Part shown: positions 30,709 to 40,093 of the stretch, one piece after another
Numbering within the stretch: the stretch's first letter is position 1
How the letters are laid out: every line of letters begins with the position of its first letter
Origin: Kocuria soli
GTDB taxonomy: Bacteria; Actinomycetota; Actinomycetes; Actinomycetales; Micrococcaceae
DNA length: 64,000 nt
Assembly (NCBI RefSeq): GCF_003797835.1
Contig: NZ_RKMF01000014.1
Span: 1-64,000 of the forward strand
Direction: 5' to 3'
The notes under the pieces: model-generated
The model's input: the letters and a program-made list of their open reading frames with translations, nothing else
Databases searched by the model: none
What the model was told of the DNA's origin: nothing
Made by a program: the position numbers and the translations under genes

Positions 30709-32487
30709 ATGACCACTCAGGGCACCGAGAGCAACCACACCGTCACCGAACGTTTCCGCGCGGCACGCGACCAGTTGCTGTCACTGCGCACGGATCTGGC
30801 TGCCGCTCACCGTGAGTTCGAATGGCCCCGGTTCGAGCACTTCAACTTTGCCTACGACTGGTTCGACCAGATCGCCGCCGGCCCCCGTGGAGACCAGGAG
30901 GCCCTGGTCCTGGTGGAGCAGGACGGCTCGGCGACCCGACGCACGTACCGCGACCTGTCCCGGCGTTCCACCCAGCTGGCCGCTTGGCTGGACGGCATCG
31001 GTGTCCGGCGCGGGGACCACGTGGTGCTCATGCTCGGCAACCAGGTCGAGTTGTGGGAGGCCATGCTGGCCTGCACCAAGCTGGCGGCCCGCATCATCCC
31101 GACCACTGTCATGTTGGGTCCGACCGACCTTGCGGACCGGACCGAACGCGGCCGTGCGTCGTGGGTGATCACCAGCGCCGCCCAAGCCCCCAAGTTCAAT
31201 GCGGTGCCGGGGAATTTCGCCGTGATCAGCGTGGGCCAGTCCACCGGTGAACCCGTGCCGGGACACGACGGCGACCACCAGCACCCCCAGTTCGACTGGG
31301 CGGATTCCCACACCGCCCCGGAGGAGTTCCGGCTGGCAGAGCCCACCGCGGCGGACGAGACCCTGCTGCTCTACTTCACGTCCGGGACCACGTCCAAGGC
31401 CAAGCTCGTGGAGCACACCCACACCTCCTATCCCGTGGGGCACCTCTCCACGATGTACTGGATCGGCCTGGAGCCCGGCGACGTTCACCTGAACGTCGCG
31501 TCACCCGGCTGGGCCAAGCACGCCTGGTCGAACTTCTTCGCGCCGTTCATCGCCGAGGCCACGGTCTTCCTCTACAACTACGGACGCTTTGACCCCAAGG
31601 CCCTCATGCAGCAGATGGATCAGGAAAGCGTCACCAGCCTCTGCGCTCCCCCGACCGTGTGGCGCATGCTGATCCAGGCCGACCTGACGCAACTGAAGAC
31701 ACCTCCGGCCAAGCTGGTGGCGGCCGGGGAACCGTTGAACCCGGAAGTCATCGCAAAGGTCGAACGTGCCTGGGGCGCGCGGATCCGGGACGGGTTCGGA
31801 CAGACCGAATCCACCCTGCAGATCGCCAACACCCCGGGCCAGCCCGTGGTCCCCGGATCCATGGGACGCGCCTTGCCGGGGTACGACGTCGTGCTGATCG
31901 ACCAGGCCACGGGCGAGGAGAGCGCAACCGAAGGTGAACTCTGCCTGCGGCTCCATCCCCGCCCGGTGGGCCTGACCCCCGGGTACTGGGGGGACGAACA
32001 ACGAACCGCAGAGGCTTTCCGGGACGGCGTTTACCACACGGGCGATGTGGTCAGTCGCACCGAGGACGGGGTCATCACGTACGTCGGTCGCGCCGATGAC
32101 GTGTTCAAGGCCTCCGACTACCGGCTCTCACCGTTCGAACTCGAGTCCGTGGTCATCGAGCACGAGGCGGTGGCGGAGGTCGCCGTCGTCCCCTCGCCCG
32201 ACCCCATGCGACTGGCCGTGCCCAAGGCCTACGTGGCGCTCGTGGAGGGTTTCGCGGCGGACGAGGAGACGGCCCGGAGCATCCTGCAGCACTGCCGCGA
32301 CGGGCTGGCACCGTACAAGCGGATCCGGCGTCTTGAGTTCTTCGAGCTGCCCAAAACCGTCTCCGGGAAGATCCGCCGCGTAGAGTTGCGCCGCAGAGAG
32401 ACCGAGATTCACGACGACGGAGGCGTGGCGACCGCCGGCCAGGAGTACACGGACGGCGATCTGCTCAAGACCAGCAGCAATGAATGA
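30709..32487 (+). CDS. AMP-forming acyl-CoA synthetase (medium-chain acyl-CoA ligase-like)
   Basis: A 592-residue ANL-superfamily ligase. The AMP/phosphate loop reads YFTSGTTSKAKLVEHT, with Ser where Gly is usual. The adenine motif is GFGQTEST, the hinge region is YVGRADDVFKASDYRLSP and the C-terminal catalytic Lys is in KTVSGKIRRVEL. It activates a carboxylic acid to its CoA ester. The AAGGAG seven bases before 30709 fixes the start; the open frame from 30658 begins at GTG without a site. It overlaps the marR gene by eight bases. Substrate may be a medium- or branched-chain acid. Confidence 0.9.
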   Translation: MTTQGTESNHTVTERFRAARDQLLSLRTDLAAAHREFEWPRFEHFNFAYDWFDQIAAGPRGDQEALVLVEQDGSATRRTYRDLSRRSTQLAAWLDGIGVRRGDHVVLMLGNQVELWEAMLACTKLAARIIPTTVMLGPTDLADRTERGRASWVITSAAQAPKFNAVPGNFAVISVGQSTGEPVPGHDGDHQHPQFDWADSHTAPEEFRLAEPTAADETLLLYFTSGTTSKAKLVEHTHTSYPVGHLSTMYWIGLEPGDVHLNVASPGWAKHAWSNFFAPFIAEATVFLYNYGRFDPKALMQQMDQESVTSLCAPPTVWRMLIQADLTQLKTPPAKLVAAGEPLNPEVIAKVERAWGARIRDGFGQTESTLQIANTPGQPVVPGSMGRALPGYDVVLIDQATGEESATEGELCLRLHPRPVGLTPGYWGDEQRTAEAFRDGVYHTGDVVSRTEDGVITYVGRADDVFKASDYRLSPFELESVVIEHEAVAEVAVVPSPDPMRLAVPKAYVALVEGFAADEETARSILQHCRDGLAPYKRIRRLEFFELPKTVSGKIRRVELRRRETEIHDDGGVATAGQEYTDGDLLKTSSNE

Positions 32488-32995
32488 CACCACGTCAGGC
32501 CCGGGTGCGGGCGATCCCATCGACGAAGCCCGGCGGAACTGGGAGCAACGCGGCTGGAAGGATGCCGCCCCCGGGATGGCCACGGTCACCGCGATCTTCC
32601 GGGCCCATCAGATCCTTCTGACCCGCATCGACCAGGCCCTGCGCCCGCACGGACTGACGTTCTCCCGGTACGAGCTGCTGGCGCTGTTGCAGTTCACCCG
32701 CTCCGGTGCCCTACCCATGAGCAAGGCCAGCGCGCGACTGCAGGTCCACCCGACGTCGGTGACCAACGCGGTCGACCGCCTGGAGGCCGCGGGACTGGTC
32801 AGGCGCGTGGCCGACCCGAACGACGGCCGCGGGCGACTGGTCGAGATCACCGACGCCGGCCGGGACCTGGTTTCCGCGGTCACGCCAGGCCTCAACGCCG
32901 TGTTCGAGGACGTGGGAATGTCACCAGCGGACCTCGAGGCCGTCTACAGCGCGCTGAAGACCTTCCGCCACTCCGCGGGCGACTTCGGGGAGTAA
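32480..32995 (+). CDS. MarR family transcriptional regulator
   Basis: A 171-residue winged-helix regulator. The DNA-binding core is LTFSRYELLALLQFTRSGALPMSKASARLQ followed by VHPTSVTNAVDRLEAAGLVRRVADPNDGR and the wing (residues about 55-120). It overlaps the end of the acyl-CoA ligase gene and is likely co-regulated with it; aromatic or acyl-CoA effectors are common for such MarR proteins. A large palindrome begins at its stop codon. Confidence 0.9.
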   Translation: MNDTTSGPGAGDPIDEARRNWEQRGWKDAAPGMATVTAIFRAHQILLTRIDQALRPHGLTFSRYELLALLQFTRSGALPMSKASARLQVHPTSVTNAVDRLEAAGLVRRVADPNDGRGRLVEITDAGRDLVSAVTPGLNAVFEDVGMSPADLEAVYSALKTFRHSAGDFGE

Positions 32996-33068
32996 CTCAC
33001 CGCCGAACCCTCGCGACACTCGCCCATCAGGTGCTGATGCGTGAGTTTCGCGAGGGTTCGGCGGTGAG
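32996..33068. repeat. 73-bp palindrome, probable bidirectional terminator
   Basis: Perfect 21-bp arms (32996-33016 and 33048-33068; CTCACCGCCGAACCCTCGCGA and complement) surround a 31-base centre that pairs further (CATCAG/CTGATG). It fills the gap between the marR stop and the convergent enoyl-CoA hydratase stop. Its arm sequence differs from the CGCCGAGTTCGGGG repeat elsewhere in the window. Confidence 0.8.
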
Positions 33069-33077
33069 GGGGCTGGT

Positions 33078-33869
33078 TCAGCGGTGTTTGAAGTCCGGCG
33101 TCCGTTTTTCGGCGAAGGCCGCCATGCCCTCCTTCTGGTCCTCCGTGGCGAAGGCCGCGTGGAACACGCGGCGTTCGAACAGGACACCTTGGGCCAACGT
33201 GGTCTCGAAGGCCGCGTTGACCGCTTCCTTGGCCGCAACGGAGGCTGCCAGGGAGCGGGTGGAGACGGTCCGGGCGACCTCGAAGGCTTGATCCAGAAGT
33301 TCGGTCGCGGGGACCACCCGGGAGACCAGACCGGAGCGTTCGGCCTCCTCAGCCCCCATGCGACGTCCGGTCAGGATCATGTCCATGGCCTTGGCCTTGC
33401 CCACCGCTCGGGTCAGTCGCTGGGATCCACCCATTCCCGGCAGGACGCCCAGGTCGATCTCCGGTTGCCCGAACTGGGCGGTGTCCGCCGCGATCAGCAG
33501 ATCGCACATCATCGCCAACTCGCACCCACCGCCGAGCGCGTAACCAGACACGGCGGCAATCACCGGCGTGCGCACGCGGGTGAAGTTGTCCCAGTGGGCG
33601 AACCAGTCGGACAGGTAGACGTCGGCGTAGCTCTGGGAGGCCATCTCCTTGATGTCCGCACCCGCCGCAAAGGCCTTCTCCGACCCGGTCAGCAGAATCG
33701 CTCCGATGCCCGGGTCCGCGTCGAACGCCTGGGCCGCGGCCACCACCTCGTGCATGGTGTCCGAGTTCAGGGCGTTCAACGCCTTGGGGCGGTCCACGGT
33801 GATGACGCCGACCCGCTCGCGAGTCTCCACCCGAATGTTCTGATAGGTCTCCTCAGTCATGCCCGCCAT
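33078..33869 (-). CDS. enoyl-CoA hydratase/isomerase family protein
   Basis: A 263-residue crotonase. The oxyanion-hole segments are [10 protein letters not shown] and [17 protein letters not shown]. The two catalytic glutamates fall in LGGGCELA and [14 protein letters not shown]. It would hydrate methacrylyl-CoA or another enoyl-CoA. GGAGG lies seven bases before the ATG at 33869. It follows mmsB by two bases, making mmsA-mmsB-hydratase one operon for the later steps of valine breakdown. The general fatty-acid hydratase EchA8 type is the alternative reading. Confidence 0.92.
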   Translation of the reverse strand: MAGMTEETYQNIRVETRERVGVITVDRPKALNALNSDTMHEVVAAAQAFDADPGIGAILLTGSEKAFAAGADIKEMASQSYADVYLSDWFAHWDNFTRVRTPVIAAVSGYALGGGCELAMMCDLLIAADTAQFGQPEIDLGVLPGMGGSQRLTRAVGKAKAMDMILTGRRMGAEEAERSGLVSRVVPATELLDQAFEVARTVSTRSLAASVAAKEAVNAAFETTLAQGVLFERRVFHAAFATEDQKEGMAAFAEKRTPDFKHR

Positions 33870-33871
33870 GC

Positions 33872-34798
33872 TCAGGCCTCCTCGCCTCGGTCAGCTGCCG
33901 GTTCCGCATCGCCGGAACCGGCCCGGATGGTGTTGATGATTCCCGAGAAGTCCGTCCTCGCTCCACCGTCTTCCGTGTAGGCCGCGTAGATCTCCGCCGC
34001 CAGCGGGCCCATCCGCGCCGCGGTTCCCGTGGAGGCGATGGCCTCCACGGCCAACCCCAGGTCCTTGGACATCAGCGCACCCATGAAACCGGGCTGGTAG
34101 TCCCGGTTGGCCGGCGAGGTCGGCACCGGACCGGGCACGGGGCAGTTGGCGGTCAACGCCCAGCACTGTCCGGAGGAGTGAGCCGCGACGTCGTAGAGCG
34201 CCTGGTGACTCAGCCCCAGCCGCTCCCCGAGCACGAAGGCTTCCGAGACGGCGATCATGGAGACGCCCAGGATCATGTTGTTGCAGACCTTCGCGGCCTG
34301 GCCCGCCCCTGAGGAACCGCAATGGACAAGGTTCTTCCCCATGACCTCCAGGAACGGCCACACGGCGTCGGCCTCGGGCTGGTCCGCACCGACCATGAAC
34401 GTCAGCGTCCCGGCTTCGGCGCCGACCACACCACCCGAGACAGGGGCGTCGACGGGGCGGTGCCCGGCCGCCCGGGCGAGGTCTGCAGCAGCGCGGGCGT
34501 CGTGGACGTCGACCGTGGAACAGTCCAGGAACAGTGTTCCGGCCGGGGCTGCCGCCAGGAGTTCGCCCTGGTAAGCATCGATCAGGTGCCGGCCGCTGGG
34601 GAGCATGGTGACGACGACGTCGGCCTGGGCCGCCGCGGCCGCACCGGTCTCCGCGACCTCGACCCCTCGCCCGGCTGCAGCTTCACGTGCCTCCGGGAAC
34701 AGGTCGTAGCCGATCACGCGATGCCCGGCGGCGACCAGGTTGCCCGCCATGGGGCCGCCCATGTTGCCCAGTCCGATGAATGCAACGGTGCTGGTCAT
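33872..34798 (-). CDS. mmsB: 3-hydroxyisobutyrate dehydrogenase
   Basis: A 308-residue beta-hydroxyacid dehydrogenase. The NAD motif is [15 protein letters not shown] (residues 7-21), the substrate motif [16 protein letters not shown] (about 114-129) and the catalytic Lys in [12 protein letters not shown] (about 170). It oxidises 3-hydroxyisobutyrate to methylmalonate semialdehyde. The ATG at 34798 overlaps the mmsA stop (ATGA), so the 350-codon open extension upstream is only the opposite reading frame of mmsA. Confidence 0.93.
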   Translation of the reverse strand: MTSTVAFIGLGNMGGPMAGNLVAAGHRVIGYDLFPEAREAAAGRGVEVAETGAAAAAQADVVVTMLPSGRHLIDAYQGELLAAAPAGTLFLDCSTVDVHDARAAADLARAAGHRPVDAPVSGGVVGAEAGTLTFMVGADQPEADAVWPFLEVMGKNLVHCGSSGAGQAAKVCNNMILGVSMIAVSEAFVLGERLGLSHQALYDVAAHSSGQCWALTANCPVPGPVPTSPANRDYQPGFMGALMSKDLGLAVEAIASTGTAARMGPLAAEIYAAYTEDGGARTDFSGIINTIRAGSGDAEPAADRGEEA

Positions 34799-36324
34799 GA
34801 CTGGTCTCCCGAAGGCATGTGGAAGCTGGACTTGGCCCGGTCCGCGGCCAGGACGGTCTCCGCGTTGGGGGTGGTCCACCGGGAGGTCACGGTCTTGGTC
34901 TTGGTGTAGAACCGGAACGCATCGGGCCCGTGCTGGTTCAGGTCCCCGAACCCGGAGGCCTTCCACCCGCCGAAGGTGTAGTAGCCGATCGGCACGGGAA
35001 TGGGGATGTTGACCCCTACCATGCCGACGTCCACGCGGGAGGCGAAGTCCCTGGCCGCGTCCCCGTTCTGGGTGAAGATGCTGACGCCGTTGCCGTACTG
35101 GTGATCGGTGGGCAGCGCCAGGGCTTCCTCGTAGTCGGCGGCCCGGACCACGCACAGCACCGGCCCGAAGATCTCTTCCTTGTAGATCCGCATCTCGGGA
35201 GTCACGTGGTCGAACAGCGACGGCCCCAAGAAGTACCCGCCTTCGTGGCCCTCGACCGTCAAACCGCGCCCGTCGACGACGAGTTCGGCCCCCTCCTCCA
35301 CGCCGATCCCGACGTACTCGGTCACCCGGTTCAGGGCGTCCGGACCGACGAGCGGACCGTAGTCGGCGTCGTCGTCGAAGGAATGCGAGACCTTGAGGCT
35401 CTTGGTGCGTTCGGTCAGTGTGGCCACCAGAGCATCCGCGGTTTCCTGCCCCACGGGGACCGCCACGGAAATCGCCATGCAGCGTTCGCCCGCGGAACCG
35501 TAGGCCGCGCCGATCAGGGCATCGGCCACCTGGTCCAGGTCCGCGTCCGGCATGACGATCATGTGGTTCTTGGCGCCACCGAAGCACTGGGCACGCTTGC
35601 CGTTGTGCGCCGCGCGCTCGTAGATGGACTGCGCAATGGGCGTGGAGCCCACGAATCCGACAGCCTTGATGCGGGGGTCGTCGAGCAGCGTGTCCACGGC
35701 CTCCTTGTCCCCGTTGACCACGTTGAAGATGCCCGCCGGGAGCCCCGCCTCCGTCCACAGCTCGGCAAGTTTGAGCGGCACGGAGGGGTCGCGTTCCGAG
35801 GGCTTGAGAACGAAGGCGTTGCCCGCAGCGATCGCGGGACCGCACTTCCACAGCGGGATCATGGCCGGGAAGTTGAAGGGGGTGATCCCCGCGACCACGC
35901 CCAGCGGCTGGCGCATCGAGTAGGTGTCGATGGACGAACCCACCGAATCGGAGAACTCGCCCTTGAGCAGGTGCGGTGCCCCGACCGCGAACTCGATGAC
36001 GTCCAGACCGCGGCGGATGTCGCCCTTCGAGTCCGGGACCATCTTGCCGTGTTCGGAGGACAGCAGCTGGGCCAGTTCCTCCATGTCCCGCTCCACCAGG
36101 TCGACGAAGCGGCTCAGGATCCGAGCCCTCTTGGCCGGGCTGGTCGCTGTCCAGGCGGGTTGCGCCTGCGCCGCGGTGTCCACGACGGCGCGCACCTCGT
36201 CCGCGTCGGCAAGGGGAAGCCGCGCCTGAACTTCACCGGTGCTGGGGTTGTAGACGTCCGAAAAGCGGCCGGACGTGCCTTTGACGTGGGCTCCACCGCT
36301 GTAGTGCGTGAGTGTCCTGGTCAT
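34795..36324 (-). CDS. mmsA: CoA-acylating methylmalonate-semialdehyde dehydrogenase
   Basis: A 509-residue aldehyde dehydrogenase of the MmsA/IolA type. The active-site Cys is in GSAGERCMAIS and the N-terminal half has ITPFNFPAMIPLW; the class lacks the usual general-base Glu and uses CoA. It converts methylmalonate semialdehyde to propionyl-CoA and CO2. AGGAG lies seven bases upstream of the ATG at 36324. It is the first gene of the mmsA-mmsB-hydratase operon, with a short palindrome upstream. Confidence 0.95.
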   Translation of the reverse strand: MTRTLTHYSGGAHVKGTSGRFSDVYNPSTGEVQARLPLADADEVRAVVDTAAQAQPAWTATSPAKRARILSRFVDLVERDMEELAQLLSSEHGKMVPDSKGDIRRGLDVIEFAVGAPHLLKGEFSDSVGSSIDTYSMRQPLGVVAGITPFNFPAMIPLWKCGPAIAAGNAFVLKPSERDPSVPLKLAELWTEAGLPAGIFNVVNGDKEAVDTLLDDPRIKAVGFVGSTPIAQSIYERAAHNGKRAQCFGGAKNHMIVMPDADLDQVADALIGAAYGSAGERCMAISVAVPVGQETADALVATLTERTKSLKVSHSFDDDADYGPLVGPDALNRVTEYVGIGVEEGAELVVDGRGLTVEGHEGGYFLGPSLFDHVTPEMRIYKEEIFGPVLCVVRAADYEEALALPTDHQYGNGVSIFTQNGDAARDFASRVDVGMVGVNIPIPVPIGYYTFGGWKASGFGDLNQHGPDAFRFYTKTKTVTSRWTTPNAETVLAADRAKSSFHMPSGDQS

Positions 36325-36355
36325 GCAAGGGCTCCTGAGTCACTGGATCACGTTC

Positions 36356-36373
36356 CACACCGCAATTGGTGTG
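36356..36373. promoter_or_regulatory. candidate operator upstream of mmsA
   Basis: CACACC-N6-GGTGTG, a perfect 18-bp inverted repeat with a nearly palindromic centre (GCAATT), lies 32 bp before the mmsA start and before the end of modC. It could bind a dimeric repressor of valine catabolism. The regulator is not identified. Confidence 0.45.
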
Positions 36374-36387
36374 TCCTGGAGCACACC

Positions 36388-37044
36388 TTAGTTGGACTTC
36401 CTACTATTTGGGAAGGGTCCCATCTCGAGCACTTCGTCCGCGAGCGCCTGGACGTCCCAGGGGTCATGGCTGACCACCACGGCTGTTCGCTCCCCCAGGA
36501 CGTCCACGAGCAATCGCCGCAGGTCGGCTTTGCCCTCGATGTCCACCGGGGCCAAGGGTTCGTCCAACAGGAGGACCTCCGGTTCGGCCGCGAGCGCCCG
36601 GGCCAGCGCCACCCGTTGCGCCTGGCCGCCGGAGAGGGAGTCGGGCCTGCGCGCGGCGAACCGGTCGGCATCGAGCCGAGCCAACCAATCGCCTGCTGCC
36701 TCCCGCGCCGCCTTGCGGGACGCCCCCTGTGACCGGGGCCCGAACGCCACGTTGTCCAGCACGGACAGGTGGGGGAACAACAGTGGCCGTTGGGCCATGA
36801 GGGTCACTCCTCGCTGATGCGGCGGCACCCACTGGCCCCGGCCGTCGTCGTCGAGATCGAAGAGGACCCGAGGCCCCACTCGGGCGTGCCCCGAGGGCGG
36901 TGCGAGCAGTCCCGCGAGCACTTCGAGCACGGTGGATTTCCCGATCCCGTTGGGGCCGACGATGCCGAGCGTTCGCCCGAGGGGCAGGTCATGGGCGACG
37001 TCGACCCCGCGGTCCTCGACCCGGACACGGAAGCTCAGGGTCAT
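36388..37044 (-). CDS. modC: molybdate ABC transporter ATP-binding protein, lacking TOBE domain
   Basis: A 218-residue ABC ATPase. Walker [10 protein letters not shown] (about 30-38), signature LSGGQAQR, Walker B LLLDEP and the SHD switch are present. ModC proteins are usually about 350 residues with a C-terminal molybdate-binding TOBE region; that part is missing here and the protein stops soon after the nucleotide domain. Overlap with modB is ATGA. The operon's first gene supplies a separate TOBE module. It powers import of molybdate (or tungstate) through ModB. Confidence 0.9.
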   Translation of the reverse strand: MTLSFRVRVEDRGVDVAHDLPLGRTLGIVGPNGIGKSTVLEVLAGLLAPPSGHARVGPRVLFDLDDDGRGQWVPPHQRGVTLMAQRPLLFPHLSVLDNVAFGPRSQGASRKAAREAAGDWLARLDADRFAARRPDSLSGGQAQRVALARALAAEPEVLLLDEPLAPVDIEGKADLRRLLVDVLGERTAVVVSHDPWDVQALADEVLEMGPFPNSRKSN

Positions 37045-37937
37045 CCTGGCCTCCCGCCCACGGAGAAGGCACGCGGGGCCGAAATCCCGACGACGGCGAC
37101 GGCCACCGCGACCAGGACCAACGACAACGCGACCGCAGCGGCCGGGTCCGTCTCACGCTGGAGGTAGATCTCCAGCGGAAGCGTGCGAGTGACCCCTTGC
37201 AGGGAGCCGGCAAAGGTCAGCGTGGCCCCGAACTCCCCCAGGCTCCGGGCGAAGGCGAGCACCGCGCCGGAGGCCAGTCCGGGCAGGACCAGCGGCAGCG
37301 TGATCCGGTGCAACACGGTCCCCGGCCCCGCGCCCAGCGTTGCCGCGAGGCCCTCGTACCGGGTACCGGCGCTGCGCAAGGCTCCCTCGAGGCCGACCAC
37401 GAGGAACGGCAAGGACACGAAGGTCTGCGCCAGGACGACGGCGGTGGTCGTGAAGGCCACGGAGAATCCGAAGACCTCGAAGTACCGTCCCACCAGGCCG
37501 GCCCGACCGAAGGCGTGCAGCAGCGCGATGCCGCCGACCACGGGCGGCAGCACCAGCGGCAGCAGGATCAGGGAACGCACCAGGCGCTTTGCGGTGAAAT
37601 CCGACCGCGCCAGGACGAGCGCCAGTGGGGTGCCCAACAGGATGCACAGAGCCGTGCTCGCGGCCGCCGTCCGCAGACTCAGCCAGAGCGCCGCCACCGA
37701 TGACTCCGAACTGATCAACCGCCAGAATCCAGCGAAGTCGACCTGCACCACCAGCCCCAGGACGGGGACCGCAACCACCAGCGCCCCGAGGACGGCCGGG
37801 AGGATCACCCACCAGGGCAGGGCCGTGTGAGACCGAGGTCGACGAGGACGAGCGCGACTCCACGCGGCACCGCCGTGCTCCCGGCCGACCCGGTTCCCGC
37901 GCCGTCCGTCCGTGGCGTTCGAGGTCTCCGTGGTCAC
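37041..37937 (-). CDS. modB: molybdate ABC transporter permease
   Basis: A 298-residue inner-membrane permease with about six transmembrane segments after a 35-residue Arg-rich cytoplasmic N-terminus. The EAA-loop region ends with the ModB hallmark [15 protein letters not shown]. It overlaps modA upstream and modC downstream by four bases each, so the three are translated as a unit. Confidence 0.92.
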   Translation of the reverse strand: MTTETSNATDGRRGNRVGREHGGAAWSRARPRRPRSHTALPWWVILPAVLGALVVAVPVLGLVVQVDFAGFWRLISSESSVAALWLSLRTAAASTALCILLGTPLALVLARSDFTAKRLVRSLILLPLVLPPVVGGIALLHAFGRAGLVGRYFEVFGFSVAFTTTAVVLAQTFVSLPFLVVGLEGALRSAGTRYEGLAATLGAGPGTVLHRITLPLVLPGLASGAVLAFARSLGEFGATLTFAGSLQGVTRTLPLEIYLQRETDPAAAVALSLVLVAVAVAVVGISAPRAFSVGGRPG

Positions 37938-38758
37938 GGTGAACGGAAGCCTTCCTCCGCGAGCCGCGCCTGTCCATCAGGACCTTCCACGAGCTCGATG
38001 AACTCCCGGGCCAGGTCTGCGTTCCCGGCGGACTTGACCGTGGCGATCGGGTACTCGTTGACCACCTGGTCAGCGCGGTCGATCTCGACCTCCTCCACCG
38101 AATCCCCGGCGGCCTTCACGTCGGTGCGGTAGACCACCCCGGCATCGGCCTGCCCGGAGGTCACCTTGCCCATCACATCGGTCACCGAACTCTCCTCGCT
38201 GACCGGGTCGAGCGTCACTCCGGTCAGGTCCTCGATCTTCTGCGTGGCGGTCCCGCACGGCACACGGGTTTCGCACACGACGACGTCGACGTCGTCCCCC
38301 GCCAGATCCTCGAAGGAAGTGACCCCCGCCGGGTTTCCGGACGGGACGGCGACGGTCAGGGTGTTGCCGGCAAAGATGCTCGGGCTGCCGTCGATCAGAT
38401 CTGCGTCAACGGCTTTGTCCATGTTCGCCTGGTCGGCGGAGGCGAACACGTCCGCCGGGGCGCCGTCCTGGAGCTGGGTCACCAGGGTGGAGGAACCCCC
38501 GAAGTTCAGCTGGACGTCCACCCCGGGGTGGTTCTCCTCGAACTGTGCGGCCAGATCCTCGAAGGATTCGGTGAGGGATGCGGCCGCGTAAACGGTCAGG
38601 GTCGTGTTCTCTCCCGAGGCTCCGCCCCCGCCACCCGTTCCGCAGCCGGAGAGCGCCAATGCCATGACCGCCGCTCCCACCACGGCCGTCGTCGCCCCGG
38701 AGAGCGGGGCCCAGCCGAACCTCCCGGCGGAATCCCTGCCGTGTCCCTGACGGCTCAC
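37934..38758 (-). CDS. modA: molybdate ABC transporter substrate-binding lipoprotein
   Basis: A 274-residue periplasmic-type binding protein anchored as a lipoprotein. After an N-terminal charged stretch, a hydrophobic core ends in the lipobox LSGC, followed by a Gly-rich linker. The mature part has [37 protein letters not shown] and [10 protein letters not shown], all ModA hallmarks. The GTG at 38758 overlaps the stop of the upstream regulator gene (GTGA), which fixes the start. Confidence 0.92.
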   Translation of the reverse strand: MSRQGHGRDSAGRFGWAPLSGATTAVVGAAVMALALSGCGTGGGGGASGENTTLTVYAAASLTESFEDLAAQFEENHPGVDVQLNFGGSSTLVTQLQDGAPADVFASADQANMDKAVDADLIDGSPSIFAGNTLTVAVPSGNPAGVTSFEDLAGDDVDVVVCETRVPCGTATQKIEDLTGVTLDPVSEESSVTDVMGKVTSGQADAGVVYRTDVKAAGDSVEEVEIDRADQVVNEYPIATVKSAGNADLAREFIELVEGPDGQARLAEEGFRSP

Positions 38759-39153
38759 GCCCCCGGTACCTCGACCATGACATTCGTGGACTTGACCACC
38801 GCGGTGGCCACCGACCCGGGTACTAGCCCGAGATCCTCGACGGCTTCCGTGCTCATGAGAGATACGACGCGATGCGGTCCGCACTGCAGCTCCACTTGGG
38901 ACATAACCTTGTCCGAGGTCACCGACGTCACCAGGCCCACGAAGCGGTTGCGCGCAGAACTCATCACACCCGTGGGATCGGCCGGGTGCACCGATTGCTT
39001 CTTGACCAGTTCGGCCAGTTCCACCCCGTCCACCACCGTCTGCCCGGACGGCCCCTTGGAACCGGTCAACCGCCCGGAGGAGATCCAGCGGCGGACGGTG
39101 TCGTCACTGACGCCCAGGAAATGGGCCGCATCGGCAACCGGAAGAAGACTCAT
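38755..39153 (-). CDS. small HTH-TOBE molybdate-responsive regulator
   Basis: A 132-residue protein with an excisionase/MerR-like HTH at residues about 1-55 ([23 protein letters not shown]) and a single TOBE/Mop domain at about 65-130 ([27 protein letters not shown]). TOBE domains bind molybdate or tungstate, so this is probably a ModE-like sensor in minimal form. It leads the modABC operon (GTGA overlap with modA). A candidate operator is 11 bp upstream. Because modC has lost its TOBE part, molybdate sensing may rest on this protein alone. Confidence 0.85.
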   Translation of the reverse strand: MSLLPVADAAHFLGVSDDTVRRWISSGRLTGSKGPSGQTVVDGVELAELVKKQSVHPADPTGVMSSARNRFVGLVTSVTSDKVMSQVELQCGPHRVVSLMSTEAVEDLGLVPGSVATAVVKSTNVMVEVPGA

Positions 39154-39163
39154 GGCTGCACCA

Positions 39164-39213
39164 TATCCGCACTTGCGGCACCAAACCCACCTTTTTGCCC
39201 TCAGTTGCGGATA
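39164..39213. promoter_or_regulatory. candidate operator between mod operon and nadE
   Basis: TATCCGCACTTG (39164-39175) and CAGTTGCGGATA (39202-39213) are inverted repeats matching at 10 of 12 positions across 26 bases. They lie between the regulator start and nadE. They could bind the HTH-TOBE protein. The full match of eight bases, TATCCGCA/TGCGGATA, except one, supports a dimer site, but this is inference. Confidence 0.45.
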
Positions 39214-39262
39214 CTTGGCTCTCTGTAGCGGGCAGGAAACATACCGTCGATACGATGAGCCC

Positions 39263-40084
39263 ATGCGTGAACTGCAGAGCACCATCGTCCAGGAAATGGG
39301 CGTGCAGCCCGTCATCGATCCCGCCCAGGCGGCCGAGGAACGAGTCCAGTTCCTGTGCGATTACGCCAAGGCCACGGGCGCGGGCGGATTCGTCCTGGGG
39401 ATCTCGGGCGGGGTGGACTCCTCCCTGGCAGGCAGGCTGGCGCAGCTGGCGGCGGAACGCCTGCGTGAAGAAGGCCGGGAGGCGGTGTTCGTGGCGGTCC
39501 GGCTCCCGTACAACGTCCAACAGGACGAGGACGACGCCCAGAAGGCACTGGGTTTCATCACGCCGGATGAAACCGTCACCTTCAACATCGGACCGTTCGT
39601 GGACGGCATGGTGGAAGGGTTCGTCGGTGCCACCGGGCGGGACATCACCGACTACAACAAGGGCAACGTGAAGGCTCGCGCCCGCATGGTAGCCCAGTAC
39701 GCCCTGGCCGGCGAGCGCAAACTCCTGGTGATCGGCACGGATCACGGCGCGGAGTCCGTAACGGGATTCTTCACCAAGTTCGGCGACGGCGCTGCGGACG
39801 TCCTGCCGCTGTTCGGATTGGACAAGCGCCAGATCCGCTCCGTGACCAAGCACCTGGGCGGCACCGAATCCGTGTGGTCGAAGGTCCCCACCGCGGACCT
39901 GCTGGACGGCGCCCCCGGCCAGACGGACGAGACCGAGCTGGGCATCGCCTACGACGACATCGACGACTATCTCGAGGGACGCGACATCGACCCCACCGTG
40001 GCGGAGAAGATCGAGGCCCGCTGGACGGCGACCCGGCACAAGCGCACCACCCCGGTCAGCATCCTCGACACCTGGTGGCGGTGA
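39263..40084 (+). CDS. nadE: ammonia-dependent NAD+ synthetase
   Basis: A 273-residue NadE of the short, glutaminase-free type (length close to the E. coli enzyme). The PP-loop is [13 protein letters not shown] (about 45-57), and [27 protein letters not shown] binds deamido-NAD and ATP. It amidates nicotinate adenine dinucleotide with ammonia. TACGAT lies six bases before the ATG with no Shine-Dalgarno, so the transcript may be leaderless. It is divergent from the mod operon. Confidence 0.95.
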   Translation: MRELQSTIVQEMGVQPVIDPAQAAEERVQFLCDYAKATGAGGFVLGISGGVDSSLAGRLAQLAAERLREEGREAVFVAVRLPYNVQQDEDDAQKALGFITPDETVTFNIGPFVDGMVEGFVGATGRDITDYNKGNVKARARMVAQYALAGERKLLVIGTDHGAESVTGFFTKFGDGAADVLPLFGLDKRQIRSVTKHLGGTESVWSKVPTADLLDGAPGQTDETELGIAYDDIDDYLEGRDIDPTVAEKIEARWTATRHKRTTPVSILDTWWR

Positions 40085-40093
40085 ATCAGCCCC

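Noticed and set aside
34799-35851. A fused 659-residue protein ending in mmsB
   Set aside because: The N-terminal part is the out-of-frame overlap of mmsA. mmsB starts at 34798 with an ATGA overlap.
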